Shown: positions 8,657-17,051, counted from the first letter of the stretch. The stretch: 64,000 nucleotides of DNA from Pseudoteredinibacter isoporae_A (GCF_040372805.1 NZ_BAABWJ010000003.1:124001-188000), one strand, 5' to 3'. Notes: generated by a model from the letters alone, not told the origin. Program-made: numbers and translations.

Positions 8657-9575
8657 ACCCTAACCTCTTCAGCATATAAGAAATACAAGTCCGACTAACA
8701 AAATACAATAAATCACAAAGCGTAAAAAAAACTCGGGTAACCACCCCCAAAGAAAGTAATTCTGCGGCTTCAAGCCCCGCTAAAGTTCCCAACCAAAGAA
8801 ATAATGCCTCCCTAGCAAAAAGCCCACTAGGTGCAATAATAACTAACGCTGCCAATATCGACGCAGACGAATACAAAGCTGACAAGGCAATTGCTTTCTG
8901 CCATGAATCAAATCCCAACAAAAAAATAAAAACCGAAAAATAAAGCAGCCATTCTATATTTAGGTATAACCATATTTTCTTTGCGCTCACACCCTTAAGG
9001 CTCACTATCTCTGCGGCCTTTATCGACCACTTTTTAAACACCGGACTATTTTCTAAAAATGAAGCCAACAAATTACATTGAACAAGGTAAAAAAAGGCAA
9101 TAGAAATAAGTACAGGAAGTACAAAATAGGAAAAATCCCCACAAAAAAAGCCGAGAAAAACCAACAGCAAGACGGGCAAGGAGTTAGCATTCGTTAGCAG
9201 AAACTGAAGTACATTAGCTCTCCAAATGGCTATCGAAGATGCTCTTCCCGTAAGAAAAAATGACTGTGTAATTATCCCTAAAACTTTTCCGGGCAGGTAT
9301 CTGACAACCTGGGCCAAAGAATAAGCCAGACAAAGTTGTGCTGGATGTGTATTTTTCTCAATTGAATTTCCTAAAAGTTCTACATTCACTTCTGCCTTAA
9401 CTTGGCACATCACCAACGATAAACACAAAGCAATGGCTATACTCAAAACGGATAATTCAGAGATATACAAACGAAAAGCAACCAACCCTTCATCGAAGGC
9501 CGTTGACATATACCAAACTGACAAAAGTATGAGCAGAAAAAAAGCCAACAATCTCAACCAGGGCTTCTTTTTCAC
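8649..9575 (-). CDS. Lysylphosphatidylglycerol synthase-TM / YbhN-like integral membrane protein
   Basis: A 308-residue polytopic protein with about eight hydrophobic segments and no soluble catalytic domain. The segment AQVVRYLPGKVLGI near residue 90 is the signature of the LPG_synthase_TM (UPF0104/YbhN) family; similar proteins are often found in polysaccharide and glycolipid loci and are suspected of moving lipid-linked substrates. The start is GTG, overlapping the stop of the upstream GT4 gene (GTGA). The gene is very A+T-rich (one 60-base line, 8881-8940, has 20 G/C). It may flip the lipid-linked sugar of this cluster, which contains no obvious Wzx or ABC flippase; that is inference. Confidence 0.72.
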   Translation of the reverse strand: MKKKPWLRLLAFFLLILLSVWYMSTAFDEGLVAFRLYISELSVLSIAIALCLSLVMCQVKAEVNVELLGNSIEKNTHPAQLCLAYSLAQVVRYLPGKVLGIITQSFFLTGRASSIAIWRANVLQFLLTNANSLPVLLLVFLGFFCGDFSYFVLPVLISIAFFYLVQCNLLASFLENSPVFKKWSIKAAEIVSLKGVSAKKIWLYLNIEWLLYFSVFIFLLGFDSWQKAIALSALYSSASILAALVIIAPSGLFAREALFLWLGTLAGLEAAELLSLGVVTRVFFTLCDLLYFVSRTCISYMLKRLGYE

Positions 9576-10693
9576 TTAATGTGCTCCAGCAGCATTTGGA
9601 CAGAACTTTCTACGGAAAAATCATTCGCGCATTTTAGGAAGTTCTCTTCACGCACCGAAAACCCATTCAGGGCTTTTTTGATAGCTAAAGAAAAATCTGA
9701 AGCATCAACGTTTTTACAACAAAAGCCTACACCATAGACCTCCATCAATCTAGGAACATCCCCTACGGGCATGGATACAACTGGAAGTTTGAGCTGCATG
9801 CAATCAGAAAAAATTACGGGGACGCTTTCAATACGCGATGGAAGCAAAAACCAATCAGCCCGTGACAAAAAGTCAACAGCTTCAGCCTTATCAAGATACC
9901 CCATACAAGTCACTGGCCGCCCTCTTTTGATCAAAGCCCGCACCGTGCTTCGAACCTCCTTTTCAAGAGGCCCTCCACCCGCAATTCTAATTTCAGATAT
10001 TTTTGCCCAATCCCCCTCATCCAAAAATTCAAGCGCCTCTAATAATAGGTCAACCCCTTTGTTTCTATGCCAACGACCGAGAAACACAAGCTTCAACTTT
10101 CCTTCTTCGTCCCTGGGCTTTTTGTCAACACTAACACCACCAAGATTCCTCGAACTTGGAAGAAATGTACACTCCCTTCCAGATAAAGCTTTGACATCAT
10201 CAGCCAACTGAAACCCGTCCGCGTAAAGCCGCCCGGCACCCATCAACACCTTCCTCAATACGGTTCTAACTATGGGAATCTTTCCCAACGACCATATGTC
10301 GCTTCCTAAAGCCCAAATGTCGAAAGTGACGCCTGTCGACCTAGCCCAGTAACCACTCGGCAATGCCCACAAGCAAAAAATATGATCAACTTTGTATTTT
10401 TCGACCAACTCCTTAGTTAAGGCCTTCCCCCCCCGTAATATTTTAATAATCTGTAACGCATCTCGAGGCTTATAGAATTTAAGAAGCGAAAGCGCCTTAC
10501 TCGACGCACTAAACCCATGAACAGTGAAATTACTCTTTATTTGTCGACTGCCCGACTTTGACCCGGGATGCAGTACATGAAGATCAACATGCATTGACAA
10601 TTCCAGACAGTAGTCGTAAACAAATGCGCCCGCCGCTTCTTCCCCATTAAAGGTTTCAGGAAAAGATGTTGTAATTAGTAAAAGCTTTTTCAT
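9572..10693 (-). CDS. Glycosyltransferase family 4 (GT-B fold)
   Basis: A 373-residue GT-B enzyme. The N-terminal domain starts KKLLLITTSFPETFNGEEAAG, typical of GT4. The C-terminal nucleotide-sugar domain carries LKLVFLGRWHRNKGVDLLLEAL near residue 210 and PSRIESVPVIFSD near residue 300, which corresponds to the family's E-x7-E motif with Asp in the second place. I set the start at the ATG at 10693, which forms an ATGA overlap with the stop of the upstream gene; a TTG two codons earlier is less likely. No signal peptide or membrane segment is seen, so it should act on the cytoplasmic face on a lipid-linked acceptor. Donor sugar and linkage unknown. Confidence 0.88.
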   Translation of the reverse strand: MKKLLLITTSFPETFNGEEAAGAFVYDYCLELSMHVDLHVLHPGSKSGSRQIKSNFTVHGFSASSKALSLLKFYKPRDALQIIKILRGGKALTKELVEKYKVDHIFCLWALPSGYWARSTGVTFDIWALGSDIWSLGKIPIVRTVLRKVLMGAGRLYADGFQLADDVKALSGRECTFLPSSRNLGGVSVDKKPRDEEGKLKLVFLGRWHRNKGVDLLLEALEFLDEGDWAKISEIRIAGGGPLEKEVRSTVRALIKRGRPVTCMGYLDKAEAVDFLSRADWFLLPSRIESVPVIFSDCMQLKLPVVSMPVGDVPRLMEVYGVGFCCKNVDASDFSLAIKKALNGFSVREENFLKCANDFSVESSVQMLLEHIK

Positions 10694-11586
10694 TTCCAAA
10701 TTCTTTTCTTAAACTCAAAGCATTTCATCGCCAACTGAAACACATACAGGGAAATGCGACTGTGATATACATCAACAGTATATTGAGGCCTTGACACACC
10801 GCCCCATTTTTCTTTGTATTTTATTAGGCCCACTTGAGAGCTCGGTGATGACATAAAATCAAAGCTCTTCCCCCCTATTCTTTTTGCCCAGGAAATCGCT
10901 TCAAACATAAGCAAGTCTGGCCCTCTCCATTCCGAAAAGCCTTCAGCAAACCCACCATGGAGATAGAACGCCTGACCTCCATCCAAGGCGGAAATGTTCA
11001 TCGCTATACATTGCTTGTCCGCATATGCGAGCGTACAACGAAGCATTGGATTCCTTCGAGAAAGTAAGCTTTTGAAGTAACTTTCTGAATATCTCAAAGC
11101 CCCGGAGTTTCTTTTCACTGCATTTTTGTATAAATCAAAAATTTCACCTGATTCATCCGGAGTAGCTTCTCGCACCTGGACACCTAGCCTAGCTGCTTTC
11201 TTCAAGTTTCTTTTGAGGTTCGATGGTAAAGATTCATAATTCCATGAATCAAGATCTGAAATCTTTGTCACTGTCGATTCTTGAACTCTGTAAGATATCG
11301 ATCCATCTAAAAAGCTAAGAGTATTTAAATCAACTGGCGTACAAAATCGCATCACAGATGCGCCTTTTAGCACACTGAGGTGGTCTTTCAATAATACCGA
11401 TATAGAATTTTTATCATATTCGTTAAGACCACTCGGAAAAACGGGAAAAAATACTGAAAAGCCTGGAATACCGAAGCGTAAAAAACCTTGTTGTTTCCGA
11501 TAAAAATAACTCGCGCCCAGAGATCTAGCAATCAGCTCATACCAAGAACGATCAAAAAAATTTTTGTCACTCAAGCTTTCCACCAC
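10690..11586 (-). CDS. FemAB/GNAT-type acyl- or aminoacyltransferase
   Basis: A 298-residue protein resembling FemAB-like and CelD-type GNAT transferases. The N-terminal half is divergent; the C-terminal half has AMNISALDGGQAFYLHGGF followed by GPDLLMFEAISWAK and the characteristic ending FDFMSSPSSQVGLIKYKEKWGG. This family transfers acyl or aminoacyl groups to amino groups; members outside Gram-positive wall synthesis occur in polysaccharide loci. The start is GTG (two in a row), overlapping the stop of the aminotransferase (TAGTG). With an aminotransferase immediately upstream in the operon, the simplest idea is that it acylates the new amino group on a nucleotide or lipid-linked sugar. That function is inference. 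Confidence 0.72.
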   Translation of the reverse strand: MVESLSDKNFFDRSWYELIARSLGASYFYRKQQGFLRFGIPGFSVFFPVFPSGLNEYDKNSISVLLKDHLSVLKGASVMRFCTPVDLNTLSFLDGSISYRVQESTVTKISDLDSWNYESLPSNLKRNLKKAARLGVQVREATPDESGEIFDLYKNAVKRNSGALRYSESYFKSLLSRRNPMLRCTLAYADKQCIAMNISALDGGQAFYLHGGFAEGFSEWRGPDLLMFEAISWAKRIGGKSFDFMSSPSSQVGLIKYKEKWGGVSRPQYTVDVYHSRISLYVFQLAMKCFEFKKRIWK

Positions 11587-12731
11587 TAATCCAGCAGCTC
11601 CCTAAGAGACAAAACCACCCTCATTCGTTCACTCTCACTTAAAGATGCGGAAAAAGGTAAACTAATTGTTCTCTCGCCAAAATCATCCGCAATCGGGGTG
11701 TTATAAATACCTCTAAAACGAGATCGGTAATAAGGTTGCGACATTATGCTTTGATAGTGAACACCCGTTCCAATCCCACGCTCATGTAGTTGAAGCATAA
11801 GTTGATCACGCCCTATTCGCGCCCCATCCTCAATTAACACGGGAAACAGGTGGTAACTTATTCTACTGTCGTGCTCATGATGTCGAGGCAACTCGATAGG
11901 CAAATCAGTAAGTTCAGATTGATAGAACTCATAGCACTCTTTCCGTTTCTTCCAGGCATGTTCTATGCGGGCAAGCTGGTGAATACCTACTGCCGCCTGT
12001 AAGTCCATCATGTTATATTTAAAGCCGGGCTCAGCAACATAATAATGATTATACCCATCATCACTAAAACGCCCCCAAGCATCGGCGCTCATACCATGTA
12101 GAGAAAGTGTTTTTATGCGCTCAAGGGAGTCAGGGTTTCTCGAATAAATCATGCCTCCCTCCCCTGTGGTAATATTTTTAGTCGCATAGAAGCTAAAACA
12201 AGAATAATCCCCAACCAAGCCCAATGGAGTATCTTTATAATACCCCTCAATCGCGTGAGCACAGTCCTCAATCAATACTAAATCAAACTCATCGCACAAA
12301 CGTTTGATCTCAGTCATTTCGCACGCAACCCCAGCGTAATGAACAACCACTATCGCCTTTGTCGAATCAGAAATTGACTCTCTAATTAGCGTGGGATCTA
12401 TATTGTAATGGGGTAAGGAGACATCCACGAGTACAGGTGTAGCACCAGTGTTAACTATGCTATTCACTGTCGCGCAGAAAGTAAGGCCTGTCGTGATAAC
12501 TTCATCACCAAAACCTACGCCAGCTGCCAACAAGGAAAGATGCAGAGCTGCAGTGCAGGAATTCAGAGCTGCAACACTTCCTTCCGGCATGCCTTTATAC
12601 TTAGCAAAATCACTTTCAAAACGCTGGACTTTCGGCCCGGTTCCAAGCCAGCAACTCCTCAAAGAGTCAATAACCTCGGCGATCTCTGCCTCTTGAATAT
12701 CAGGCTTACCAAAAACGATATAGTCACTCAT
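11586..12731 (-). CDS. DegT/DnrJ/EryC1/StrS sugar aminotransferase
   Basis: A 381-residue PLP aminotransferase of fold type I. The N-terminus has the substrate-site pattern SCWLGTGPKVQRFE, then ALNSCTAALHLSLLAAGV for phosphate binding of PLP. The cofactor Asp is in LIEDCAHAIEG, and the Schiff-base Lys is K185 in FYATKNITTGEGG. The family converts keto-sugars on nucleotides to amino sugars with glutamate as donor. No nucleotide-sugar dehydratase is present in the cluster, so its keto substrate must come from elsewhere. It lies 4 bases after the preceding methyltransferase gene and overlaps the next gene by one base. Confidence 0.93.
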   Translation of the reverse strand: MSDYIVFGKPDIQEAEIAEVIDSLRSCWLGTGPKVQRFESDFAKYKGMPEGSVAALNSCTAALHLSLLAAGVGFGDEVITTGLTFCATVNSIVNTGATPVLVDVSLPHYNIDPTLIRESISDSTKAIVVVHYAGVACEMTEIKRLCDEFDLVLIEDCAHAIEGYYKDTPLGLVGDYSCFSFYATKNITTGEGGMIYSRNPDSLERIKTLSLHGMSADAWGRFSDDGYNHYYVAEPGFKYNMMDLQAAVGIHQLARIEHAWKKRKECYEFYQSELTDLPIELPRHHEHDSRISYHLFPVLIEDGARIGRDQLMLQLHERGIGTGVHYQSIMSQPYYRSRFRGIYNTPIADDFGERTISLPFSASLSESERMRVVLSLRELLD

Positions 12732-12735
12732 GGAC

Positions 12736-13470
12736 TCACCTTTTAATTGCCGTTATAAAAATTCCAGTAGCTCCCCTATTATCAGGAAGATCAAGAAATG
12801 AGCCCAAATAGCCGCACAGATTGGCCAGCAATATCACTGGCAATACCCATACTAGATTGAGCAATGCCAACTTATAAACTCCTGATTTTGCTAATAGCCA
12901 TTCAGATATACCGACAGAGAAAAATAGCGCTCCAGATTCCACAGTATTGCCTCGAAACTTAAGCTCCTTAACCTCAAAGCCTGCAGACTGAATCAGCACT
13001 TCCAATCCGTATCTAGTCCAACGTTGAAAATCACGAGGTTCGTCATGTAGAGGGTACATAAATGGAACCCCCATTATGAGCTTCCCTCCTGACTTCAAGA
13101 CTCTACGAATCGAATTCAACGCATCAGCAGGAGCATCAAGATGCTCTAATACATCTAACAGAACAACAGAATCTGCAACTTGATCTGCAAAGGGCAATGC
13201 ATGTGCATCACCATATACCTGAGGCTTCGAGCCATACCAGTTAACAGCTGTTTCGTAATAGTCCAAGCTATAAAATGACTCTACGCGAGAATCGTCCAAG
13301 TCTTTGAGTAGATCAGCATTTCCAGAACCGACATCAAAAACAACGCCTTCGCAAGCACCTCTAACCAAGCTCCTCTGCTCAGCCACCTGCCGATAAACCA
13401 ACCACTGCGGATGAAACGGAGTATTACGTACGATATCAGCCGCCTTCCTTAAGAACCCACCTTTGGCCAT
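12736..13470 (-). CDS. Class I SAM-dependent methyltransferase with C-terminal hydrophobic segment
   Basis: A 244-residue protein with SAM motif [15 protein letters not shown] near residue 40, an acidic strand-2 end in YSLDYYE, and motif [15 protein letters not shown], as in Methyltransf_11 enzymes. Unusually it ends with a long hydrophobic stretch ([18 protein letters not shown]) that could be a membrane anchor, which would fit a lipid-linked substrate. It is separated from the GT2 gene by 3 bases and from the aminotransferase by 4, within the putative pilin glycosylation operon. Substrate unknown. Confidence 0.82.
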
Positions 13471-13473
13471 AGC

Positions 13474-14322
13474 TTATTTCTTATAATATAGAGTAGAAAT
13501 TTGTTCAGAAATGAGACCCATCAAAAATATGACAACAGATGTCACCAATAGCAACACACCCATATTCGTAAACCGCCCTGTCGTAATGAAGGTGTATAGG
13601 TAATACGAGCCTCCTGCGAGAGAGAAAACCACGGACAGTAGGCTAAATAGTTTTAGGGGAGAATAGAGTGTCGCAATTTTAAATATAATCAGCAGAAACT
13701 TGATTCCATCTTTAAACAAATTAATGTGGCTTTTGCCTTCCCGCTTTAGCACATCAATCGATTTAAACCCAACACTATAACCAGACCTTAAAAAAGCCAT
13801 GGTCGACGTCGTTGGATATGAAAACCCATTGGGTAACAGATAAAGGAATTCAAGAAATTTTTCACGATTCACGACTCTGAATCCAGACGTCAGGTCTCGA
13901 ATTTTCCGTTCCGTCATCCAGCTTGCAAACTTATTGTATATGCCGTTTGCAACATGCCGGAACCAGCTCGCCTGACCAGAAGAATCGCGCGCGCCAACCA
14001 CAAGATCATATCCTGATTTATACATATCCAAAAGCGAACTAATTTCACAAGGCTGATGCTGACCATCAGCATCCATAAACACAACAACCTCACAAGATGC
14101 AGCCCGAACACCCGTCTTAATGGCGGCTCCATTACCCATGCTGTAAGGGTGGCTAATACAGGTTACATTATTATCTTGACATACTTCGATCGTATCATCA
14201 CTAGAACCATCATCGACAACAATGATTTCATTTACTGCATCTATCCTCTTAAGCTCAGGTAATATTCTAGACAAGCCCGCTTGTTCGTTTTTTGCCGGAA
14301 TTACAACTGAAACTTTAATCAT
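13474..14322 (-). CDS. Polyprenol-phosphate glycosyltransferase-like GT2 with two C-terminal membrane segments
   Basis: A 282-residue GT-A enzyme. The nucleotide-binding motif EIIVVDDGSSDDT and the metal-binding region VVFMDADGQHQP are intact, followed by two transmembrane segments near the C-terminus. This layout matches the DPM1/ArnC/GtrB group that loads a single sugar on undecaprenyl phosphate. I chose the ATG at 14322 because a GGAG sits 7 bases before it; an in-frame GTG at 14343 lies upstream of that ribosome-binding site. Next to a GT-C-type protein, it could supply the polyprenol-linked sugar donor. Sugar specificity cannot be read. Confidence 0.85.
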   Translation of the reverse strand: MIKVSVVIPAKNEQAGLSRILPELKRIDAVNEIIVVDDGSSDDTIEVCQDNNVTCISHPYSMGNGAAIKTGVRAASCEVVVFMDADGQHQPCEISSLLDMYKSGYDLVVGARDSSGQASWFRHVANGIYNKFASWMTERKIRDLTSGFRVVNREKFLEFLYLLPNGFSYPTTSTMAFLRSGYSVGFKSIDVLKREGKSHINLFKDGIKFLLIIFKIATLYSPLKLFSLLSVVFSLAGGSYYLYTFITTGRFTNMGVLLLVTSVVIFLMGLISEQISTLYYKK

Positions 14323-14377
14323 CAACTTCTCCAAGTCAGACACTGACAGGCCTGTTCAAATAACTTTCTACCTTGAT

Positions 14378-16270
14378 TCACTTAAGCAGCTCAGACTTGA
14401 ACAACTCTAAGTACTCACTTTGTGCTTCGACTTGGAGGCTATATTTAATATTGGATTTAATATCTTCCAACAAAGCAAGCGCCTCTTCATTTCTTCCCAG
14501 AGTGGCAAGCAGCTGCACTATTCTGACAGACATTTGATAATTGGGGTCGACCACGCTTTGCATATCCCTCAAAGCAGCTTCTAAATCGCCCAAATACAGC
14601 ATAATCTCAGACCTGAGTGACAATATATTGCCTTTATTACTCGCATACTTTGGGTTTTCAATCAGCAAGTCCAACAATTCCACCAGCGTCAAAACTTGAT
14701 AACCAGAACAACCTTCTTTGTCACTAGCTCGCTCGAATAAATCTGATATTGCGCCTATTGCTCCCATTGACACCTGTGGTTTTTTTGCGAGCAAAAACAA
14801 CTCTCTGCTAAACGAATACTGAATAACATCTGGGTACAAGCAGGAGTACTCCAACTGCAACAGCTTAACTGTCAGATTGTCGGAAAAATCCTGATCAAGT
14901 CTCGACAACTCATGTTTAACGCTATTTATTTCGCCGTGGGTTTGGTAGAGATATATCATCATTTCTCGAGCACGAATGGAATCGGGACGCTCTATTGTAT
15001 ACAAATACGCTAATCTTATAGGCTCCCCCCACAGCCTTACAAGGTAGTTCCCTTGCGCCAATAGCAATGCGACATAGCAAAACCCCAAAACAACTACTAG
15101 CGACCTCTTTGCCTTACCAAACACCTCAAAACACAGTTTGTACAAACCAACACCAAATGCAAACCAGAGAGCAAAACTTGGTAAGTAGTTACGATGTTCA
15201 AAATACAGTTCTAGAGGAAGACTTGTCCCCTCTAAAAGATGACCACCAAAGTACCAGGCAATTACAAATACACCAATGCGGGCGCGCATTTTTATAAAGG
15301 TTGCAAATACTGCCAGAACCACCAACAAAGCTGCCACTGAAAATGCAGTGGCAGGCTCCAACAAATTCCTACTAACTGGATGATTTTCATGATACAGACC
15401 CAACTCGGAGACTCTGGGCAGCATGATTTGTCGAGCATACTCCCAAACAATCACAGCTTGGGACATAAGCCGTTCATAAACGGTAAAGTCTCTTACCGCG
15501 TAGAAGTCCTCAGGCTTAAACAACAAACTAAAGAGATAAAATAAAAACCCAAAAAATACAACAAAAAGCGGCCAGCGTACTATAAGAACAAAATTTCGAT
15601 TGCAAACAGGGTTTGAGGCTTCCAACCAGTAATCTACAACCAGTAAATATACAATGAGCATGAATGCCGTCTCTTTAGAATAGAGCCCCAGCACTCCAGA
15701 GATTGGGACAAGCACACAAATCAATACTAGACCAACTGCGCTCCTCCCCCTCACTAACAAAAGCCTCCCCCAAATGAACAACAGTAGCGAAACCAGCACA
15801 AAGGTACTCGACAACAATGTCATCCGCTGGACTACATATAATACTGAAGACACCTGTATTGGGGCACCTCCCCAAAGGAGAGCAATCAGAAAAGCCAGAA
15901 AACAAGCTCGCTTGTCCTTCCATTGATAAGGGCCATGCTTCAACAACAAGAAAGATAGTGCGAATACACACAGGCAATTCAACGCATGGATAAAAATATT
16001 GGCAGCAATAAAATTTCGAGCGAGAGGCCAGCTATCCGCCTGCAGCGCAAAAGATAGCAAACTCAGAGGGCGCCCAAGTGGGCCAGCCTGCCCATTACCA
16101 ATAGCATACAAAACACCATCGGATTTAACTTCTCTAAATATCGAAGGTAAATTACTAAAATCATCTAACCAGTAACCGCCGCTCAGTCCGGGCAAGTAAA
16201 AAGTAACCGATAGCACAGCAAGCAATAAAGCCAAAAACGCTTTCAGGTAAAATGTCTTAGCCGAGTTCAT
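14378..16270 (-). CDS. GT-C-like multi-pass membrane protein with C-terminal TPR region
   Basis: A 630-residue protein. After a first membrane segment it has GGYWLDDFSNL with D36-D37, placed like the acidic pair in the first periplasmic loop of GT-C glycosyltransferases and TMTC-type proteins. About ten more hydrophobic segments follow to near residue 410. The last 200 residues are helical with TPR-like repeats (for example YLGDLEAALRDMQSV and LATLGRNEEALALL). It is the first gene after pilA on the same strand, behind a hairpin terminator. I infer a membrane glycosyl- or oligosaccharyltransferase that may act on pilin, replacing the TfpO/PilO or TfpW type. It has no clear Wzy_C signature that I can see. 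The family call is structural and not certain. Confidence 0.65.
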   Translation of the reverse strand: MNSAKTFYLKAFLALLLAVLSVTFYLPGLSGGYWLDDFSNLPSIFREVKSDGVLYAIGNGQAGPLGRPLSLLSFALQADSWPLARNFIAANIFIHALNCLCVFALSFLLLKHGPYQWKDKRACFLAFLIALLWGGAPIQVSSVLYVVQRMTLLSSTFVLVSLLLFIWGRLLLVRGRSAVGLVLICVLVPISGVLGLYSKETAFMLIVYLLVVDYWLEASNPVCNRNFVLIVRWPLFVVFFGFLFYLFSLLFKPEDFYAVRDFTVYERLMSQAVIVWEYARQIMLPRVSELGLYHENHPVSRNLLEPATAFSVAALLVVLAVFATFIKMRARIGVFVIAWYFGGHLLEGTSLPLELYFEHRNYLPSFALWFAFGVGLYKLCFEVFGKAKRSLVVVLGFCYVALLLAQGNYLVRLWGEPIRLAYLYTIERPDSIRAREMMIYLYQTHGEINSVKHELSRLDQDFSDNLTVKLLQLEYSCLYPDVIQYSFSRELFLLAKKPQVSMGAIGAISDLFERASDKEGCSGYQVLTLVELLDLLIENPKYASNKGNILSLRSEIMLYLGDLEAALRDMQSVVDPNYQMSVRIVQLLATLGRNEEALALLEDIKSNIKYSLQVEAQSEYLELFKSELLK

Positions 16271-16315
16271 TAATTACCTCAGGGAAAAAGCAAGTCAAAC
16301 AAAAATTTTAAGCAT

Positions 16316-16343
16316 AAAAAAATCCGACCTAGGCCGGATTTTT
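16316..16343 (-). terminator. Intrinsic terminator after pilA
   Basis: Arms AAAAATCCG and CGGATTTTT close an eight-base loop; on the minus strand the stem is followed by a T-run. It lies 25 bases after the pilA stop and 46 before the next gene, so it should uncouple abundant pilin mRNA from the glycosylation genes, with some read-through. Confidence 0.85.
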
Positions 16344-16367
16344 ATTAGAACTGCAAAGCAGTTTTGA

Positions 16368-16820
16368 TTAGAAGTCGCGACAGTCAGCCGGCAAAAACTT
16401 ATTAGGAATTGTGCCTTTACCACACTGGCTAGTCAGCAGGCCGCTAACAGTAGACCACTTCATTAATACAGTTTTACCATTGATGTTTGCGCCAATGCCA
16501 GTACGCATAGTAGCAGTCATAGTCAGCTCACCAGCACCACCACCAGAAATTGCAATTCCCTGTACATATTTACCGGAAGTTACTTTAGGACCAGCGTAAT
16601 CTTCAAATGAAGCCATCGAAGTAGGCAGTAAACCAGTATCAGTAAAGAAGGCACTCATATCGATTTTCATGCCGCTCAACAGCGCCACTGGCTCAGCAGT
16701 TTTGGCGCGAGAGTTGTAATCTTGATACGCTGGCAAAGCTACAGCCGCCAAAATACCGATAATCGCAACTACAATCATCAGTTCGATCAAGGTAAAACCT
16801 TTTTGAACAGTCTTCATCAT
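16368..16820 (-). CDS. pilA: Type IV major pilin (prepilin)
   Basis: A 150-residue prepilin with leader MMKTVQKG, cleavage before FTLIELMIVVAIIG, Glu5 of the mature protein, a long hydrophobic N-terminal helix and a C-terminal cysteine pair (SQC...ADC) forming the D-loop. It is exported and assembled by PilB/PilC after processing by PilD, whose genes are divergently placed next door, as in Pseudomonas. A GGAG lies 6 bases before the first ATG (two ATGs in tandem). The protein ends in CRDF without a terminal Ser, so the TfpO-type C-terminal Ser glycosylation of P. aeruginosa group I pilins is not expected; another site would be needed. Being adjacent to pilB with a near-consensus sigma-54 promoter, it is probably the main pilin. 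Confidence 0.93.
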   Translation of the reverse strand: MMKTVQKGFTLIELMIVVAIIGILAAVALPAYQDYNSRAKTAEPVALLSGMKIDMSAFFTDTGLLPTSMASFEDYAGPKVTSGKYVQGIAISGGGAGELTMTATMRTGIGANINGKTVLMKWSTVSGLLTSQCGKGTIPNKFLPADCRDF

Positions 16821-16859
16821 TTATTTCTCCGTAAAAAGTAGATCAGGTACCGACCATAA

Positions 16860-16875
16860 AGCATAGCCCGTGCCA
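16860..16875 (-). promoter_or_regulatory. Sigma-54 promoter of pilA
   Basis: On the minus strand TGGCACGGGCTATGCT shows a perfect -24 element (TGGCACG) and a -12 GC at the required ten-base distance. Transcription should start near 16850, giving a leader of about 30 bases before the ATG at 16820. pilA in Pseudomonas uses sigma-54 with the activator PilR. Confidence 0.87.
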
Positions 16876-16943
16876 ACTTTCAAAATATAGACCACAAAGC
16901 AGGCATATCAAGGACCTCACCTTAGAACAAGCCAAAACAAAAG

Positions 16944-16959
16944 TGTGACACAGTTCACA
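16944..16959. promoter_or_regulatory. CRP/Vfr-type palindrome in the pilA-pilB gap
   Basis: TGTGACACAGTTCACA is an exact match to the TGTGA-N6-TCACA consensus. It lies about 95-110 bases upstream of the predicted pilA start and 225 bases upstream of pilB. It could place pilus genes under cAMP control, or activate leftward or rightward transcription. Confidence 0.7.
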
Positions 16960-16970
16960 TGACGTGACAC
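16947..16970 (-). promoter_or_regulatory. Two PilR-like GTGTC motifs upstream of pilA
   Basis: The minus strand has GTGTC at 16947-16951 and 16966-16970, 19 bases apart, at about -100 and -118 from the predicted pilA start. PilR of P. aeruginosa is reported to bind (C/G)TGTC repeats in the -80 to -120 region. The motifs are short and the first overlaps the CRP-type palindrome, so the call is tentative. Confidence 0.45.
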
Positions 16971-17051
16971 AAATTGTCAGGTTGTGGCAAACTGGGTACT
17001 TTATCTTTGCCTATGCAGCCTTTTTGCGTAAAGCGACGCTATACTACACCT

